Source: Methylophaga sp.
GTDB lineage: Bacteria; Pseudomonadota; Gammaproteobacteria; Nitrosococcales; Methylophagaceae
DNA: 47,394 nt
Direction: 5' to 3'
NCBI RefSeq assembly: GCF_009711715.1
Contig: NZ_VENF01000002.1
Location: forward strand, 1-47,394
Shown: positions 17,423 through 27,480 of the stretch, piece by piece
How positions within the stretch are numbered: position 1 is the first letter of the stretch
How the letters are laid out: every line of letters starts with the position of its first letter
The notes under the pieces: model-generated
What the model was told of the DNA's origin: nothing
The model's input: only the letters and a program-made list of their open reading frames with translations
The model's database searches: none
Position numbers and translations under genes: made by a program

Positions 17423-18774
17423 GAGTAACTTTTCTTGGCGGGACGGAGACAGTCACCGGTTCAAAATTTCTTGTGGAAACCGAACATAGCCGCATATTGA
17501 TCGACTGCGGTCTTTTTCAGGGTTACAAATGGCTGCGGGAACGCAATTGGCAACCACTCGATCTGGAAGTCGATGAACTTGACGCAGTGATTCTCACCCA
17601 TGCGCATTTGGATCATTCAGGTTATATACCCGTCCTTTTTAAACAGGGTTTCCGTGGACCGGTATTTACCCATCATGCTACCAAGAATCTATGTAGGATT
17701 TTGTTGGCTGACAGTGGTCATATTCAGGAAGAAGATGCGAGATATTACAGTAAACACAAATTAGGCAAACATGCCCATCCAGAACCACTTTATGACCGTC
17801 ATACTGCTGAAAACAGTATTGAACTGTTTCAGTCCATCGACTTTGATGAACCAGTGGAAATAAAAGACTGTCGTTTTCACCTGCAACCGGCCGGACATAT
17901 TCTCGGTGCGGCAAGCATTATCCTGGAAGCAGAAGGCAAACGAATAGGATTCTCTGGCGATGTGGGCAGGTTTTCAGATGTGTTGATGAAAGCACCTCGA
18001 CCTTTGCCTGCTCTTGACCATTTATTGTTGGAGTCGACATACGGAAATCGACAACATAGTGGTATCGATCCGTTCAAACAATTGGCGGATGTGGTTAATA
18101 ATGTGGCCCACCATGGCGGCGTCTTACTCATACCCGCTTTTGCCGTGGGACGAGCGCAAGCTTTACAACACATGCTTGCATCAATGATGGCTGACGAAGT
18201 TATTCCTGAAATGCCTATATATCTCGATAGCCCGATGGCGATTAAGGTTTCGGATGTTTTTTGCGAATTCAAAGACCAACACCGTCTTGATAGGGACCAA
18301 TGTCATCGTATGTGTAACGTTGTCACCTATACCCGATCAGTAGAAGAATCCAAGGCACTGGCAGGGCAAACATATCCTCACATCATCATTGCGGGCAGCG
18401 GGATGGCCACTGGCGGACGCATTCTACATCATTTCAAAAGGTTGCTGGGCAACAACAAAACAACAGTATTGTTCACCGGTTATCAAGCAGGCGGAACACG
18501 GGGAGCTAAGCTTGTAGATGGTGTCGACGCAGTGAAAATTCATGGCGAGTGGATACCGGTGCGAGCCAGGATTGATTCAATATCAGGTTTGTCTGGGCAT
18601 GGGGATTACATGGAATTAACCAGATGGTTAAAAGATTCAGATTTAAAGCCAGGTACACAAATCCACTTGGTACATGGTGATAGCGAGGCACTTGAAGCTT
18701 TCCGCGTTCATCTGAACGAAAATACCCGGTTTGCAGTGAATGTCGCCGAGAATAAAAGTGTTCTACATCTATGA
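17419..18774 (+). CDS. Metallo-beta-lactamase fold RNase (beta-CASP/RNA-processing exonuclease type)
   Basis: 451 aa. The MBL domain shows THAHLDHSG (HxHxDH, metal site), GHILGAASI and FSGDVGRF; the inserted beta-CASP domain and motifs follow, with DSPMA and IIIAGSGMATGGRI (motif B/GMATGG), and SGHGD with the last His. This is the CPSF-100/Ysh1-like, YcjP-like bacterial group, expected to cut RNA with two Zn ions. Overlapping prs suggests that RNA breakdown feeds nucleotides into the cassette, which is inference. Full length, no disruptions. Confidence 0.88.
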   Translation: MRVTFLGGTETVTGSKFLVETEHSRILIDCGLFQGYKWLRERNWQPLDLEVDELDAVILTHAHLDHSGYIPVLFKQGFRGPVFTHHATKNLCRILLADSGHIQEEDARYYSKHKLGKHAHPEPLYDRHTAENSIELFQSIDFDEPVEIKDCRFHLQPAGHILGAASIILEAEGKRIGFSGDVGRFSDVLMKAPRPLPALDHLLLESTYGNRQHSGIDPFKQLADVVNNVAHHGGVLLIPAFAVGRAQALQHMLASMMADEVIPEMPIYLDSPMAIKVSDVFCEFKDQHRLDRDQCHRMCNVVTYTRSVEESKALAGQTYPHIIIAGSGMATGGRILHHFKRLLGNNKTTVLFTGYQAGGTRGAKLVDGVDAVKIHGEWIPVRARIDSISGLSGHGDYMELTRWLKDSDLKPGTQIHLVHGDSEALEAFRVHLNENTRFAVNVAENKSVLHL

Positions 18775-18817
18775 GCCTTTGTAACCCGACATATTTTTCT
18801 ATCAGTCAGGAGCTATC

Positions 18818-19276
18818 ATGCAGGTTGAAACCTTAAGAGATGTATTACATTGGACAAGCGACTTTCATCAGCACCTTACAGCTTGTTTAAAGCATTGTGT
18901 CGACAGTAATGAAAATGCACGAGCAAAAATGCTCTTGCAATACTTGTCAGAGCATGAAGAAAAGCTTGGCCATGTGATAGAGGAGTTCGAAGCCCGGGGT
19001 GATGAGCACGCTTTAAACACCTGGTGTTATGAGTACTTAAACAAAAATCCCATAGTTCAACATCACCATTGTGACGCGCCATTTTCTCAACTATCAACCA
19101 CTGAAATTATGCATGTCATCATCGATCAGCATAAACAGGTGATAGAACTCTATCGTTACTTGCGTGATCGCACAGATATACCCTCGGCTCAAGAGTTACT
19201 CGAGACACTCAAATCTTTTGAGGAGCATGAAATGATGTTAATGGTACAGTCCGCCAACCGTTTAGAAGATATGTAA
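18818..19276 (+). CDS. Four-helix-bundle, hemerythrin/ferritin-like small protein
   Basis: 152 aa, all helical, without signal peptide. Many His and Glu residues sit in patterns like helical metal ligands: DFHQHLTACLKHC, EHEEKLGHVIEEFE, IMHVIIDQHKQVIELY, and SFEEHEMMLMVQ. The arrangement (HxxxxH/ExxxH on successive helices) suggests a di-metal or haem-like bundle, but no named family is certain. It sits between the RNase and phospholipase genes, in the same direction, with an AGGAG ribosome site. It recurs with phosphoketolase cassettes in my recollection, which cannot be checked here. Confidence 0.6.
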   Translation: MQVETLRDVLHWTSDFHQHLTACLKHCVDSNENARAKMLLQYLSEHEEKLGHVIEEFEARGDEHALNTWCYEYLNKNPIVQHHHCDAPFSQLSTTEIMHVIIDQHKQVIELYRYLRDRTDIPSAQELLETLKSFEEHEMMLMVQSANRLEDM

Positions 19277-19314
19277 CGTAACTCCCATTACGGCGCTCAC
19301 ATTTGGAAAAGCAG

Positions 19315-20418
19315 ATGGATAGATGCAATTCATGTATCACGCTTCCCGATGATGCCAAGGAAGAGTTTATCGTCTTCGTTGAAGGTGATGAACTGTATGC
19401 AAGCATGCTATCTGCCATTTCAAAAGCGCAGCACTCAATACAATTGGAAACATATATCTTTGCCTATGACCAGATAGGAAAAGCTTTTGTGAGTGCACTC
19501 GCAGAAAGAGCCAGAAATGGTGTTCAAGTCAGGGTGCTTCTTGATGCCGTGGGTTCATCTCGCTGGTCATCACAGCAACTGATTAAAGCTTTGCGACAAA
19601 GCGGTGTGGAACTGCATTGGTTCCATACTTGGAGCTGGCAGCATCCATTACGTTATAACTGCAGGGACCACCGAAAACTGCTGGTTGTGGACAGTAAAGT
19701 CGCATTCTTAGGCGGCTTTAATATTCACAAGGAAAATTCAAAAAATTTGTACGGGGATTCTCGCTGGCGAGATACACATATTCGGTTTACAGGTGTAAAA
19801 GCGAACGAGGCATCACAGTTGTTCGATCTTTTCTGGTCTGGGCACTTGCGAGAGGTAGTCAGCCAGCCAGCCACTGGCAGCCAGTTGTTACACAATCATA
19901 CTTTAGCTTGCCGACACCGGCTAAGATGTGAATATGCCTCTGTTTTTGAGCAAGCAAAGCGCACTGTCTATATAACAACACCTTATTTCGTCCCTGATTC
20001 TTACACTATTAACGAGATCATTAAAACCTCAAACCGTGGTGTGGATGTGAAGTTACTCGTTCCACGAAAAAGTGACGTCCGTGTTGCATTATGGGCATCC
20101 CGAAGTCTCTACGCGCCAATGCTTGCAAGCGGTATAGAGATATACGAATTTTTACCCAGGATACTTCATGCGAAAACGGTGGTTATTGATAAAACCTGGA
20201 CGATTATTGGCACGGCTAACCTCGACTATCGAAGTTTCTTCATTAATTACGAGCTGAGCATGGTCAGTGCAAACAGGCATTTAAGCGAAACGCTCGAGGA
20301 ACAATTCTTCCATGACATTAGTGAGGCTGAGATGGTGCCTTCAGGCATATGGTTCAGACGAGATCTGCGTTCCAGACTGGCTGGTGTAGTTGCTTCATGT
20401 TTGAAGCGATGGCTGTAA
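19315..20418 (+). CDS. Phospholipase D/cardiolipin synthase-like protein
   Basis: 367 aa from the chosen ATG (a TTG at 19303 would add four residues). Two HKD motifs are present: HRKLLVVD with GGFNI, and HAKTVVID with GTANLD. Together they form the phosphatidyl transfer site. It lacks the N-terminal transmembrane helices of ClsA, so it is nearer ClsB/ClsC-like soluble enzymes. Substrate could be phosphatidylglycerol (giving cardiolipin) or, less likely, nucleic acid. It lies between the helical-bundle gene and phosphoketolase in the co-directional run; its link to the pathway is unclear. Confidence 0.88.
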   Translation: MDRCNSCITLPDDAKEEFIVFVEGDELYASMLSAISKAQHSIQLETYIFAYDQIGKAFVSALAERARNGVQVRVLLDAVGSSRWSSQQLIKALRQSGVELHWFHTWSWQHPLRYNCRDHRKLLVVDSKVAFLGGFNIHKENSKNLYGDSRWRDTHIRFTGVKANEASQLFDLFWSGHLREVVSQPATGSQLLHNHTLACRHRLRCEYASVFEQAKRTVYITTPYFVPDSYTINEIIKTSNRGVDVKLLVPRKSDVRVALWASRSLYAPMLASGIEIYEFLPRILHAKTVVIDKTWTIIGTANLDYRSFFINYELSMVSANRHLSETLEEQFFHDISEAEMVPSGIWFRRDLRSRLAGVVASCLKRWL

Positions 20419-20515
20419 AGCCCTATGTCATTAAACGAGATAAAAACGGTGATCATTCTTTTATGAGACTGAGAAGTGAGATTACTTTATACACATTGAA
20501 TGAGGGAATACATTT

Positions 20516-22891
20516 ATGAGTTCTGGCCGTAACGACAGCGTACGAGGATCAACTCTAGAAAAAATGCACGCCTACTGGCAAGCCTGTAACTATTTAGCAG
20601 CGGGCATGATCTATCTGAAGAATAACCCGCTCCTGAAAGAACCTTTGACTCCTGAACACATCAAGGATCGTCTGCTGGGGCACTGGGGAACGAGTCCTGG
20701 CCTGTCTTTTGTTTATGTACACATGAACCGGCTCATTAACAAATATGATCTGAACTCAATCTTCATTGCCGGACCTGGTCACGGTGCACCTGGTGTGTTG
20801 GCACCTGTGTATCTTGAAGGCACTTACTCTGAAGTGTACCCAGAAAAAAGTGAAGATCTTGATGGAATGAGAAAGCTGTTTAAAGATTTCTCTTTTCCAG
20901 GAGGGATAGGCAGTCATTGCACGCCCGAAATGCCGGGCTCTATCCATGAAGGGGGAGAGTTAGGCTACAGTATTTCACATGCTTTCGGCGCTGCCTTTGA
21001 TAACCCAGACTTGATAGTCACTGTGGTTGTCGGTGATGGCGAATCTGAGACAGGGCCTTTAGCAACATCCTGGCATTCAAATAAGTTTTTAAATCCCAGA
21101 CGCGATGGTGCAGTGTTACCCGTATTACATCTGAACGGCTACAAAATTAACAATCCGACAATCTTATCCCGTATCTCTCATGAAGAGCTGGAAAGCCTGT
21201 TTATTGGTTATGGTTATACACCATACTTCGTAGAAGGCCATGAGCCTATGGAAATGCATCGGAAGATGGCTGAAACCATGGAACAATGCGTTGTTGAGAT
21301 TAAACGTATCCAGCAACAAGCACGAACTCAGGATAGTTTTGAGCGACCCAGATGGCCGATCATCATCCTCAGAAGTCCCAAGGGGTGGACTGGCCCTGAC
21401 TATGTGGACGGGCACAAAGTCGAAGGTTTTTGGCGGGCACATCAAGTCCCCCTGGCAGGGGTCAAAGATAATCCCAGCCATCTGGAACAATTGGAAAAGT
21501 GGCTACGTAGCTATCAACCTGAAACACTGTTTGATGAGCAAGGTAAGCTAATTCCTGAAATAAAAAGCCTGGCACCGACAGGCAGACAAAGAATGAGTGC
21601 CAACCCCCATGCTAACGGGGGCGTATTAAGAAGGAAATTAAGGTTACCGGACTTTAAAAACTTCGGGGTCAGTATAGAGCAGCCGGGTGTCAGCCAAGTA
21701 GAAAATACCCGGCCACTGGCAAAGTTCCTCTGTGAAATCATGAAATCCAATGAGGATAATTTCCGTGTTTTTTCGCCTGATGAAAATACATCGAATAGGC
21801 TAGACGCGATATATGCTGCCAGTAAAAAAATGTGGCTTGCAGAACGCTATCCTGAGGATGAGGATGGCGGGGAGTTATCGCGTGATGGTCGTGTCATGGA
21901 GATGCTGTCTGAGCACACTCTTGAAGGGTGGCTAGAGGGGTATTTACTGACGGGACGTCATGGGTTCTTTTCCAGTTACGAAGCCTTTGTTCATGTCATT
22001 GACTCCATGTTCAATCAACATGCCAAATGGCTGGACATCAGCAATCAACTATCCTGGCGAGCGCCAGTTTCATCCCTGAATCTTCTGATTACCAGCACAG
22101 TCTGGCGTCAGGATCACAATGGATTTACTCATCAGGACCCGGGTTTTCTGGATATTGTTGTCAATAAAAGTCCGTCTGTGTGTCGTATTTATTTGCCACC
22201 AGATGCAAACACCCTACTGTCAGTCTCCGATCATTGTTTGAGCTCGGAAGGCTATATCAACGTTATTGTTGCTGATAAGCAGAAACACTTGCAGTTTCTG
22301 AGCATGGATGAAGCGGTTCGGCATTGTACAAAAGGCATAGGTATCTGGGACTGGGCGAGTTCAGATCAGGGGGCAGAGCCTGATGTTGTAATGGTGGGCT
22401 GTGGTGATATACCCACTCAGGAATCACTGGCGGCAATTTGCTTGCTACATGAATTTTTCCCTGATTTGAAAATTCGATTTATCAATGTCATTGATCTATT
22501 CAAATTACTTCCCAGTACCGAGCATCCTCATGGTTTGAGTGATAAAGATTTTGATAGTCTTTTCACTAAAGACAAACCGGTCATCTTTAATTTTCATGGC
22601 TATCCATGGCTTATCCATCGTTTGGCGTATAGAAGAACGAACCACAAAAATATTCATGTTCGTGGTTATAAAGAGAAAGGGAACATCAATACGCCACTGG
22701 AGCTCGCGATACGCAATGAAATCGATCGATTCAGTATTGCGATGGATGTTATCGATCGTGTGGAGATATTGAGTCCAATCGGTGGACATGCCAAGGAAAA
22801 GCTGAAAAATGCTCAAATAGATTGCAGACAGTATGCATATGAATATGGTGTTGATGCACCAGAATACGCGAACTGGACCTGGCCAGCATAA
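20516..22891 (+). CDS. xfp: Xylulose-5-phosphate/fructose-6-phosphate phosphoketolase
   Basis: 791 aa, normal family length. Thiamine diphosphate enzyme that splits xylulose 5-phosphate with phosphate to acetyl phosphate and glyceraldehyde 3-phosphate. Family signatures are visible: GPGHGAPG near residue 80, [21 protein letters not shown] (ThDP/Mg site) near 180, and the [19 protein letters not shown] block. Its TAA overlaps the acetate kinase ATG (TAATG), the classic xfp-ackA coupling. Upstream phosphorylase and PRPP genes could deliver pentose phosphate. Confident assignment. Confidence 0.95.
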   Translation: MSSGRNDSVRGSTLEKMHAYWQACNYLAAGMIYLKNNPLLKEPLTPEHIKDRLLGHWGTSPGLSFVYVHMNRLINKYDLNSIFIAGPGHGAPGVLAPVYLEGTYSEVYPEKSEDLDGMRKLFKDFSFPGGIGSHCTPEMPGSIHEGGELGYSISHAFGAAFDNPDLIVTVVVGDGESETGPLATSWHSNKFLNPRRDGAVLPVLHLNGYKINNPTILSRISHEELESLFIGYGYTPYFVEGHEPMEMHRKMAETMEQCVVEIKRIQQQARTQDSFERPRWPIIILRSPKGWTGPDYVDGHKVEGFWRAHQVPLAGVKDNPSHLEQLEKWLRSYQPETLFDEQGKLIPEIKSLAPTGRQRMSANPHANGGVLRRKLRLPDFKNFGVSIEQPGVSQVENTRPLAKFLCEIMKSNEDNFRVFSPDENTSNRLDAIYAASKKMWLAERYPEDEDGGELSRDGRVMEMLSEHTLEGWLEGYLLTGRHGFFSSYEAFVHVIDSMFNQHAKWLDISNQLSWRAPVSSLNLLITSTVWRQDHNGFTHQDPGFLDIVVNKSPSVCRIYLPPDANTLLSVSDHCLSSEGYINVIVADKQKHLQFLSMDEAVRHCTKGIGIWDWASSDQGAEPDVVMVGCGDIPTQESLAAICLLHEFFPDLKIRFINVIDLFKLLPSTEHPHGLSDKDFDSLFTKDKPVIFNFHGYPWLIHRLAYRRTNHKNIHVRGYKEKGNINTPLELAIRNEIDRFSIAMDVIDRVEILSPIGGHAKEKLKNAQIDCRQYAYEYGVDAPEYANWTWPA

Positions 22892-24027
22892 TGCAGACTA
22901 TATTGGTTTTAAACAGTGGAAGTTCTTCACTGAAACTAAAAGTCATCGACCTGGAGTCAGACACTACAGTCTTTGAACTCAATATATCTGAGACTACCAG
23001 AAATTTCAGTTATGAACTGGTACTGACTCAAGCTATCAATAAGCTCAAAGAGCACATGGCTGTAAGCCCGATAGAACTCGATGCTGTGGCTCATCGTGTC
23101 GTGCATGGTGGTGAACTATTTACTGCACCTGTGTTAATCACTGAAGCGGTTATTGGAGAGATTGAAAAGCTTATCCCACTGGCCCCGCTGCACTTGCCTG
23201 GTAATTTGGCTGGTATTCAAATGTGTCTGGACAAGTTTCCAGATGTGCCGCAAGTTGCATTATTTGACACTGCCTTTCATAAAGATCTTCCTGACTATGC
23301 CTATCTTTATCCGTTGCCTAAACAATGGAGGACAGAATACGGCATAAGAAAGTACGGATTTCATGGGGCATCACATGGCTATTTGGCAGTGACAACTGCT
23401 AAAGCAATGCAACAGCCGGTTCACTCACTCAACCTTATCACTCTGCATCTGGGTAACGGTGCGAGTCTTTGCGCTATACGTAAGGGTATTAGTGTTGATA
23501 CATCGATGGGATTTACGCCTGTGGCAGGCGTGATGATGGGAACCAGGAGCGGTGATCTTGATCCCATCATTCCTTTATATGTTCAGCACAGCTCTGGCAT
23601 GGGTCAAGATGAAGTAAACAACAAATTGACCGCTGAATCGGGGTTAGAAGCAGTCTGTGGTTCCCACGATATGCGAGAGATCCTCAGTCGCATGCATTGT
23701 GGTGACGTGGATGCAAAGCTGGCAGTGGATATGTTCGTTTACCGAGTCCGTAAAGCCATTGGTGAGTATATGGTGGTGCTTGGTCACGTCGATGCCATTG
23801 TTTTCTCTGGCGGCATCGGGGAAAACTGTTCTGAAATACGAGTACGTTGTTGTGAGAATCTGGAGCGGTTTGGTATTTGTTTGGATGAAGAAAAAAACAA
23901 CCAGTTTCTCAATGGACAGTGTCAAATCTCCAGTGACGAGAGTTTGACAGGTATTTTCGTCATCAACACGAATGAGGAATACCAGTTAGCGCAGCAAACC
24001 AGGCTATATCTGTCCAATTTCAGCTAG
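22891..24027 (+). CDS. ackA: Acetate kinase
   Basis: 378 aa. Converts acetyl phosphate and ADP to acetate and ATP. Family features: N-terminal phosphate loop VLNSGSSSLKLKVID, DTAFH near 145, the KYGFHGASHGYL signature, HLGNGAS and the GVMMGTRSGDLDP active-site Arg region, and FSGGIGEN near the C-terminus. It is slightly shorter than the E. coli enzyme. Coupled by one base with phosphoketolase, so acetyl phosphate can be turned directly into ATP. It is followed 39 bases later by an ion-channel gene. Confidence 0.95.
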   Translation: MQTILVLNSGSSSLKLKVIDLESDTTVFELNISETTRNFSYELVLTQAINKLKEHMAVSPIELDAVAHRVVHGGELFTAPVLITEAVIGEIEKLIPLAPLHLPGNLAGIQMCLDKFPDVPQVALFDTAFHKDLPDYAYLYPLPKQWRTEYGIRKYGFHGASHGYLAVTTAKAMQQPVHSLNLITLHLGNGASLCAIRKGISVDTSMGFTPVAGVMMGTRSGDLDPIIPLYVQHSSGMGQDEVNNKLTAESGLEAVCGSHDMREILSRMHCGDVDAKLAVDMFVYRVRKAIGEYMVVLGHVDAIVFSGGIGENCSEIRVRCCENLERFGICLDEEKNNQFLNGQCQISSDESLTGIFVINTNEEYQLAQQTRLYLSNFS

Positions 24028-24066
24028 AACCTGTATCAGTATCAATATGTCGTCGCTTAAACAGCT

Positions 24067-24525
24067 ATGGATGAAAAAATGGCACTGCTGATAATTTTCC
24101 CGTTTATTTTAATGACTACAATTATTGTCCATTACATCTTCCTGAGTCGTATGGGTAAGATTTTCGAGACAAAATGGCATCAGTCGACTAAGTTGATTAC
24201 AGTTTTGTGTGGATTATTCATCGCACATCTCATCGAAATTTTCATCTATGCCATGGTTTACCAAATCACTTCTTCCCTATCTGATATGGCTGCCACACAG
24301 CAGGCAAACTTCGCATCTTGGCTAGATTCGCTTTATTTCTCATTTTTGGCATACAGTTCTCTTGGCGCTGGTGATTTATCAGTATCTCAGCCATTCAAGA
24401 TTTTATATGGGCTGGAAGCCATTAACGGTCTGTTGTTAATTGCGTGGTCAGCATCATTTTCTTTGTTAGCAATGAACAGAGTTCACTTTTGCGAGCCATG
24501 TATAAGCGATGCAAAACAGCGTTAA
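24067..24525 (+). CDS. Two-pore-domain-like potassium/ion channel subunit
   Basis: 152 aa integral membrane protein. Hydrophobic segments at ~5-25, 42-66 and 110-137, with a re-entrant pore loop around 90-104 containing SSLGAGDL, a variant of the T-x-G-Y-G-D potassium filter (Ion_trans_2 family). No cytosolic regulatory RCK domain. The altered filter leaves ion selectivity open. The last gene of the phosphoketolase run; convergent with the EamA gene. Confidence 0.75.
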   Translation: MDEKMALLIIFPFILMTTIIVHYIFLSRMGKIFETKWHQSTKLITVLCGLFIAHLIEIFIYAMVYQITSSLSDMAATQQANFASWLDSLYFSFLAYSSLGAGDLSVSQPFKILYGLEAINGLLLIAWSASFSLLAMNRVHFCEPCISDAKQR

Positions 24526-24565
24526 ATCCAGAATTATCAGCAGAGTAAAAAGGATTGTGAGACAG

Positions 24566-24582
24566 GAATCAGCTTATGATTC
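24566..24582. terminator. Possible bidirectional hairpin between convergent genes
   Basis: GAATCA-GCTTA-TGATTC (stem of six), set in an outer CAGGAA...TTCCTG stem, with a short T-rich run (ACTTTTCC) on the right. It overlaps the end of the EamA gene and follows the channel gene. The stem is AT-rich and the T tract is broken, so it is only a weak candidate. Confidence 0.3.
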
Positions 24583-25458
24583 ACTTTTCCTGTTTCCATT
24601 TGCGACTGTCACCAGCAAAATAGCCACGATGATAAGTCCTGCACCTAACCACTGTAGCTCTGTTAGTGTTTCTGAAAAAAAGTTAAGTCCCAGATACAGA
24701 CCGAATACAGGAGTCAGGAAATTATATACGTTGAGCTTGTATAAAGGGGATCTGTGCATGAGCCAGAACCATGTGACAAAGGGAAGTGCTGTACCCACCA
24801 ATGCCAGTGTCAGAAGGATAAGCGTGTAATTTAATTGCCAGTCTAATAAAGAAAAATCACTTGTGTTAAATGCCAGGAAAGCCAGAGGGATTGAACCAAA
24901 TAATAACTGGAATCCCATTGCGATAAGGACATCAACCTGGCCCGCAATTTTTTTTAGCAAAACATTGCTAATAGCCACGCCGGTCGAAGCCAGAAACACA
25001 TAAAGAATCCCTTGCAGTACAGTTTCCCCAGTATCAAATAGGGTGTTTGTTGAGATTATGATAATGCCGACAAAACCCACGACAGTTCCTGCCAGCGATA
25101 TTTTCCCTAACTTTTCATTGAGTACATACCAGCCCAACACGCCGGCAATAAGTGGCTGGGTGTTGGTTAGAACAGTCGCAAACCCGGGATTGAGTAATTT
25201 GCCAGCATAGAACATACCCCACAGGCCAAGTCCTGTTCCGCTAAACCCTATGATGCAGATATAAACCCAAATTCTGATAGTGTTGGGAAAGCGGCGATTG
25301 ATGAGTAGCGCGATTGCAATAAGGACAGCACCCGCAGTGATTGCCCTCAAAAAAGCCGTTATCATCACTGGCGCATAGGGCAGACTTAGCTTGATGAGTG
25401 GGTAACAAAGCGCCCACATCAGCATTACAGCAATCGCACCAAAGTTAATAACTTTCAA
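24574..25458 (-). CDS. EamA/DMT-family transporter
   Basis: 294 aa with about ten membrane helices in two EamA repeats. N-terminal pattern GAIAVMLMWALCYPLIKLSL and the second-half motif ALVGTALPFVTWFWLMHRSPLY are typical of drug/metabolite exporters of the RhaT/YdcZ-like superfamily. Substrate cannot be told. It faces the ion-channel gene across a 48-base gap and precedes nothing obviously related on its own strand. The start is supported by the position of the first helix; the ribosome site is weak. Confidence 0.85.
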   Translation of the reverse strand: MKVINFGAIAVMLMWALCYPLIKLSLPYAPVMITAFLRAITAGAVLIAIALLINRRFPNTIRIWVYICIIGFSGTGLGLWGMFYAGKLLNPGFATVLTNTQPLIAGVLGWYVLNEKLGKISLAGTVVGFVGIIIISTNTLFDTGETVLQGILYVFLASTGVAISNVLLKKIAGQVDVLIAMGFQLLFGSIPLAFLAFNTSDFSLLDWQLNYTLILLTLALVGTALPFVTWFWLMHRSPLYKLNVYNFLTPVFGLYLGLNFFSETLTELQWLGAGLIIVAILLVTVANGNRKSES

Positions 25459-25536
25459 ACTAAAGCTCGAATCAATGAAATCATTGGCTTGTTGTTATTC
25501 ACGATACTGAGTTTGATGAGCAGCCATTACAGTCAT

Positions 25537-26097
25537 TCAATGACTGTGTGGGCTCTCCTCGCTGCCCCTGGCAGTCAGAATTTGGTACTGATCCGGAGAG
25601 AGTTCAGGCAGTTTTTTCAAGAAGGCAACAATATCCCATATACGTTGATCATCATGACCTGGAGCCCATGAGGGCATTGCCGAGGCCTTGATGCCATGCT
25701 TGATGATCCAGAAACGACGTTGATCAGCTGCTATTTCATCAATATTCCAATCAGTTGGCTTGGTTAAATTTGGCGGCGATGGGTAAAGTCCGAGCGTAAA
25801 ATCAGTTTTCGACACTGATGGGCTTAGATGGCAGGAAACACACATTTCGTTGTAGTCAGGTCCGCCTCTAAGTAATCTTGCTGGTGATGACAAATCATCT
25901 GGCACATGCACATTAGCTGCAGCTTTCGCGACAGATCTTTCTCTTAGGGTTTCTAGCAGCCAAAAAGTCACTTTGTTGTGTGGCACGTCAGCGCCTATCT
26001 GGTATGTACCAGAGTAGATAAATATCAATATTGCCAAGATAGTTGCCAGAATTAAAAGCAATAAAATTTTGATGTAACGAAAAAGGCAAGATTTCAT
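25537..26097 (-). CDS. Membrane-anchored class I cytochrome c
   Basis: 186 aa. A single hydrophobic N-terminal helix (residues ~8-29) anchors or exports it. The haem site is C86-V-S-C89-H90, with the likely distal ligand Met141 in ASAMPSW, and IWDIVAFLKKLPELS is the typical C-terminal helix. It is a monohaem electron carrier. It shares the strand with the downstream-placed permease, copB and copA genes (19 bases from the permease stop), so it may be expressed with the copper operon, perhaps supporting periplasmic copper redox, which is inference. Confidence 0.87.
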   Translation of the reverse strand: MKSCLFRYIKILLLLILATILAILIFIYSGTYQIGADVPHNKVTFWLLETLRERSVAKAAANVHVPDDLSSPARLLRGGPDYNEMCVSCHLSPSVSKTDFTLGLYPSPPNLTKPTDWNIDEIAADQRRFWIIKHGIKASAMPSWAPGHDDQRIWDIVAFLKKLPELSPDQYQILTARGSEESPHSH

Positions 26098-26116
26098 TGT
26101 TTATCCACTGGCGTTA

Positions 26117-27448
26117 TCAGTCATCGTCTGCTGGATGCGAGTTTAAAAAGGCTTTTTCTACAAACCAGATAGTGGCCATTATGCCCAGAGCAACACCCAG
26201 TATGACTGGGTCGCTCAACCACTTACTGAGACTAAATCCAGCAAGCAAAACCACATTGAGACAAATGGCGATGACAGGGATGACAGGGCTGGCATTAATA
26301 TCCTCACGCAGGTGCCTCAATACCCCCCAGTGAATCGCCATATCCATGACCAGGTAAAGGATAATACCCAGAGAGGCAATCCGGCTCAGATCAAAAAATA
26401 GTGTTAATACCAGCCCCAGAACGACAGTATAGACAAGGGTGTGCTTTTGAATACTGCCGGGCATGCCAAAATGGCTGTGTGGCACCAGTTTCATTTCAGT
26501 CAGCATTGCCAGCATCCGGGATACAGCAAAAACACTGGCCATCAGACCGCCAGCAGTTGCCACAATGGCGATGATGACTGTGAACCAGACGCCGATTTCA
26601 CCCGCTGCGGGCCTTGCTGCAGCGGCGAGGGAGTAGTCCCGCGCAGTAATTATCTCCTCAATCGTGAGATTCCCTGCCACGGACCAACCAACAAGGGCAT
26701 AAATAATAATGCAAGCGGCAATAGAAATGATAATGGCCCTGCTGATGTTTTTCCGTGGGTTTACCACCTCAGAACCACTATTGGTAATTGTGGTAAAGCC
26801 TTTAAATGCGAGAACGCCGAGTGCCGTGGCAGCGATGAAAGCATTCCAGTTGCCCGGTATGGCTGAAAGATTGATGTCAGATTCGAGACCTTGTCCCGAT
26901 CTCAGCATGAGGTAGAGGCCTAACAAGCCGAAGACAAAAATGCCAACAATTTTGACTACGCCCAGGAAATAAGCCGTTCCTTGAATATATTTGTTGCTTG
27001 TTAGGTTAATCAGAAAAACGGCGACTAACAGACATGCCCCAAGCACAGGCACCCAGAAAGCCGTGTTTTCAACATCAAAAAGTTGCAGGGTGTAACTGCC
27101 AAAGGTTCTGGCCAGAAAGCTCTGGGCGATGACCATGGAGACATACATGAGCAGGGCATGAAATGCCGTAGTCAGGGAGTGGCCATACATCTTATGCAGA
27201 TACATGCCGATACCGCCTGCTGACGGGTATTTGTCAGAGACCTTGATGTAGGAGTAGGCGCTGAAACTGACGACGATAGCTGCTGCCAGAAAGGCAAAGG
27301 GAAAGGCAGATCCTGCCAGTTGTGCCATCTGGCCGGTCAGTGAAAAAATCCCGGCCCCAATCATCACGCCGGTGCCCAAAGCGACGGTGCCTGTCAGAGA
27401 TAAACTGTTTTTCTGATAATGCGTGCTGTGATCACCGTGATCTGACAT
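26117..27448 (-). CDS. APC-family amino acid/cationic permease
   Basis: 443 aa with about 12 membrane helices. The TM1 motif GTGVMIGAGIFSLTG and the TM6 region AFKGFTTITNSGSEVVNP match the amino-acid-polyamine-organocation superfamily (YfnA/CAT-like). The short His-containing N-terminus (MSDHGDHSTHYQKN) is unusual. It lies between a cytochrome c gene and copB on the same strand, in a place where copper operons in relatives have accessory transporters. Substrate unknown; a role in copper handling is only suggested by location. Confidence 0.85.
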   Translation of the reverse strand: MSDHGDHSTHYQKNSLSLTGTVALGTGVMIGAGIFSLTGQMAQLAGSAFPFAFLAAAIVVSFSAYSYIKVSDKYPSAGGIGMYLHKMYGHSLTTAFHALLMYVSMVIAQSFLARTFGSYTLQLFDVENTAFWVPVLGACLLVAVFLINLTSNKYIQGTAYFLGVVKIVGIFVFGLLGLYLMLRSGQGLESDINLSAIPGNWNAFIAATALGVLAFKGFTTITNSGSEVVNPRKNISRAIIISIAACIIIYALVGWSVAGNLTIEEIITARDYSLAAAARPAAGEIGVWFTVIIAIVATAGGLMASVFAVSRMLAMLTEMKLVPHSHFGMPGSIQKHTLVYTVVLGLVLTLFFDLSRIASLGIILYLVMDMAIHWGVLRHLREDINASPVIPVIAICLNVVLLAGFSLSKWLSDPVILGVALGIMATIWFVEKAFLNSHPADDD

Positions 27449-27480
27449 CTGTCATCCTTATTAATGCTGTAAATTTGTGA

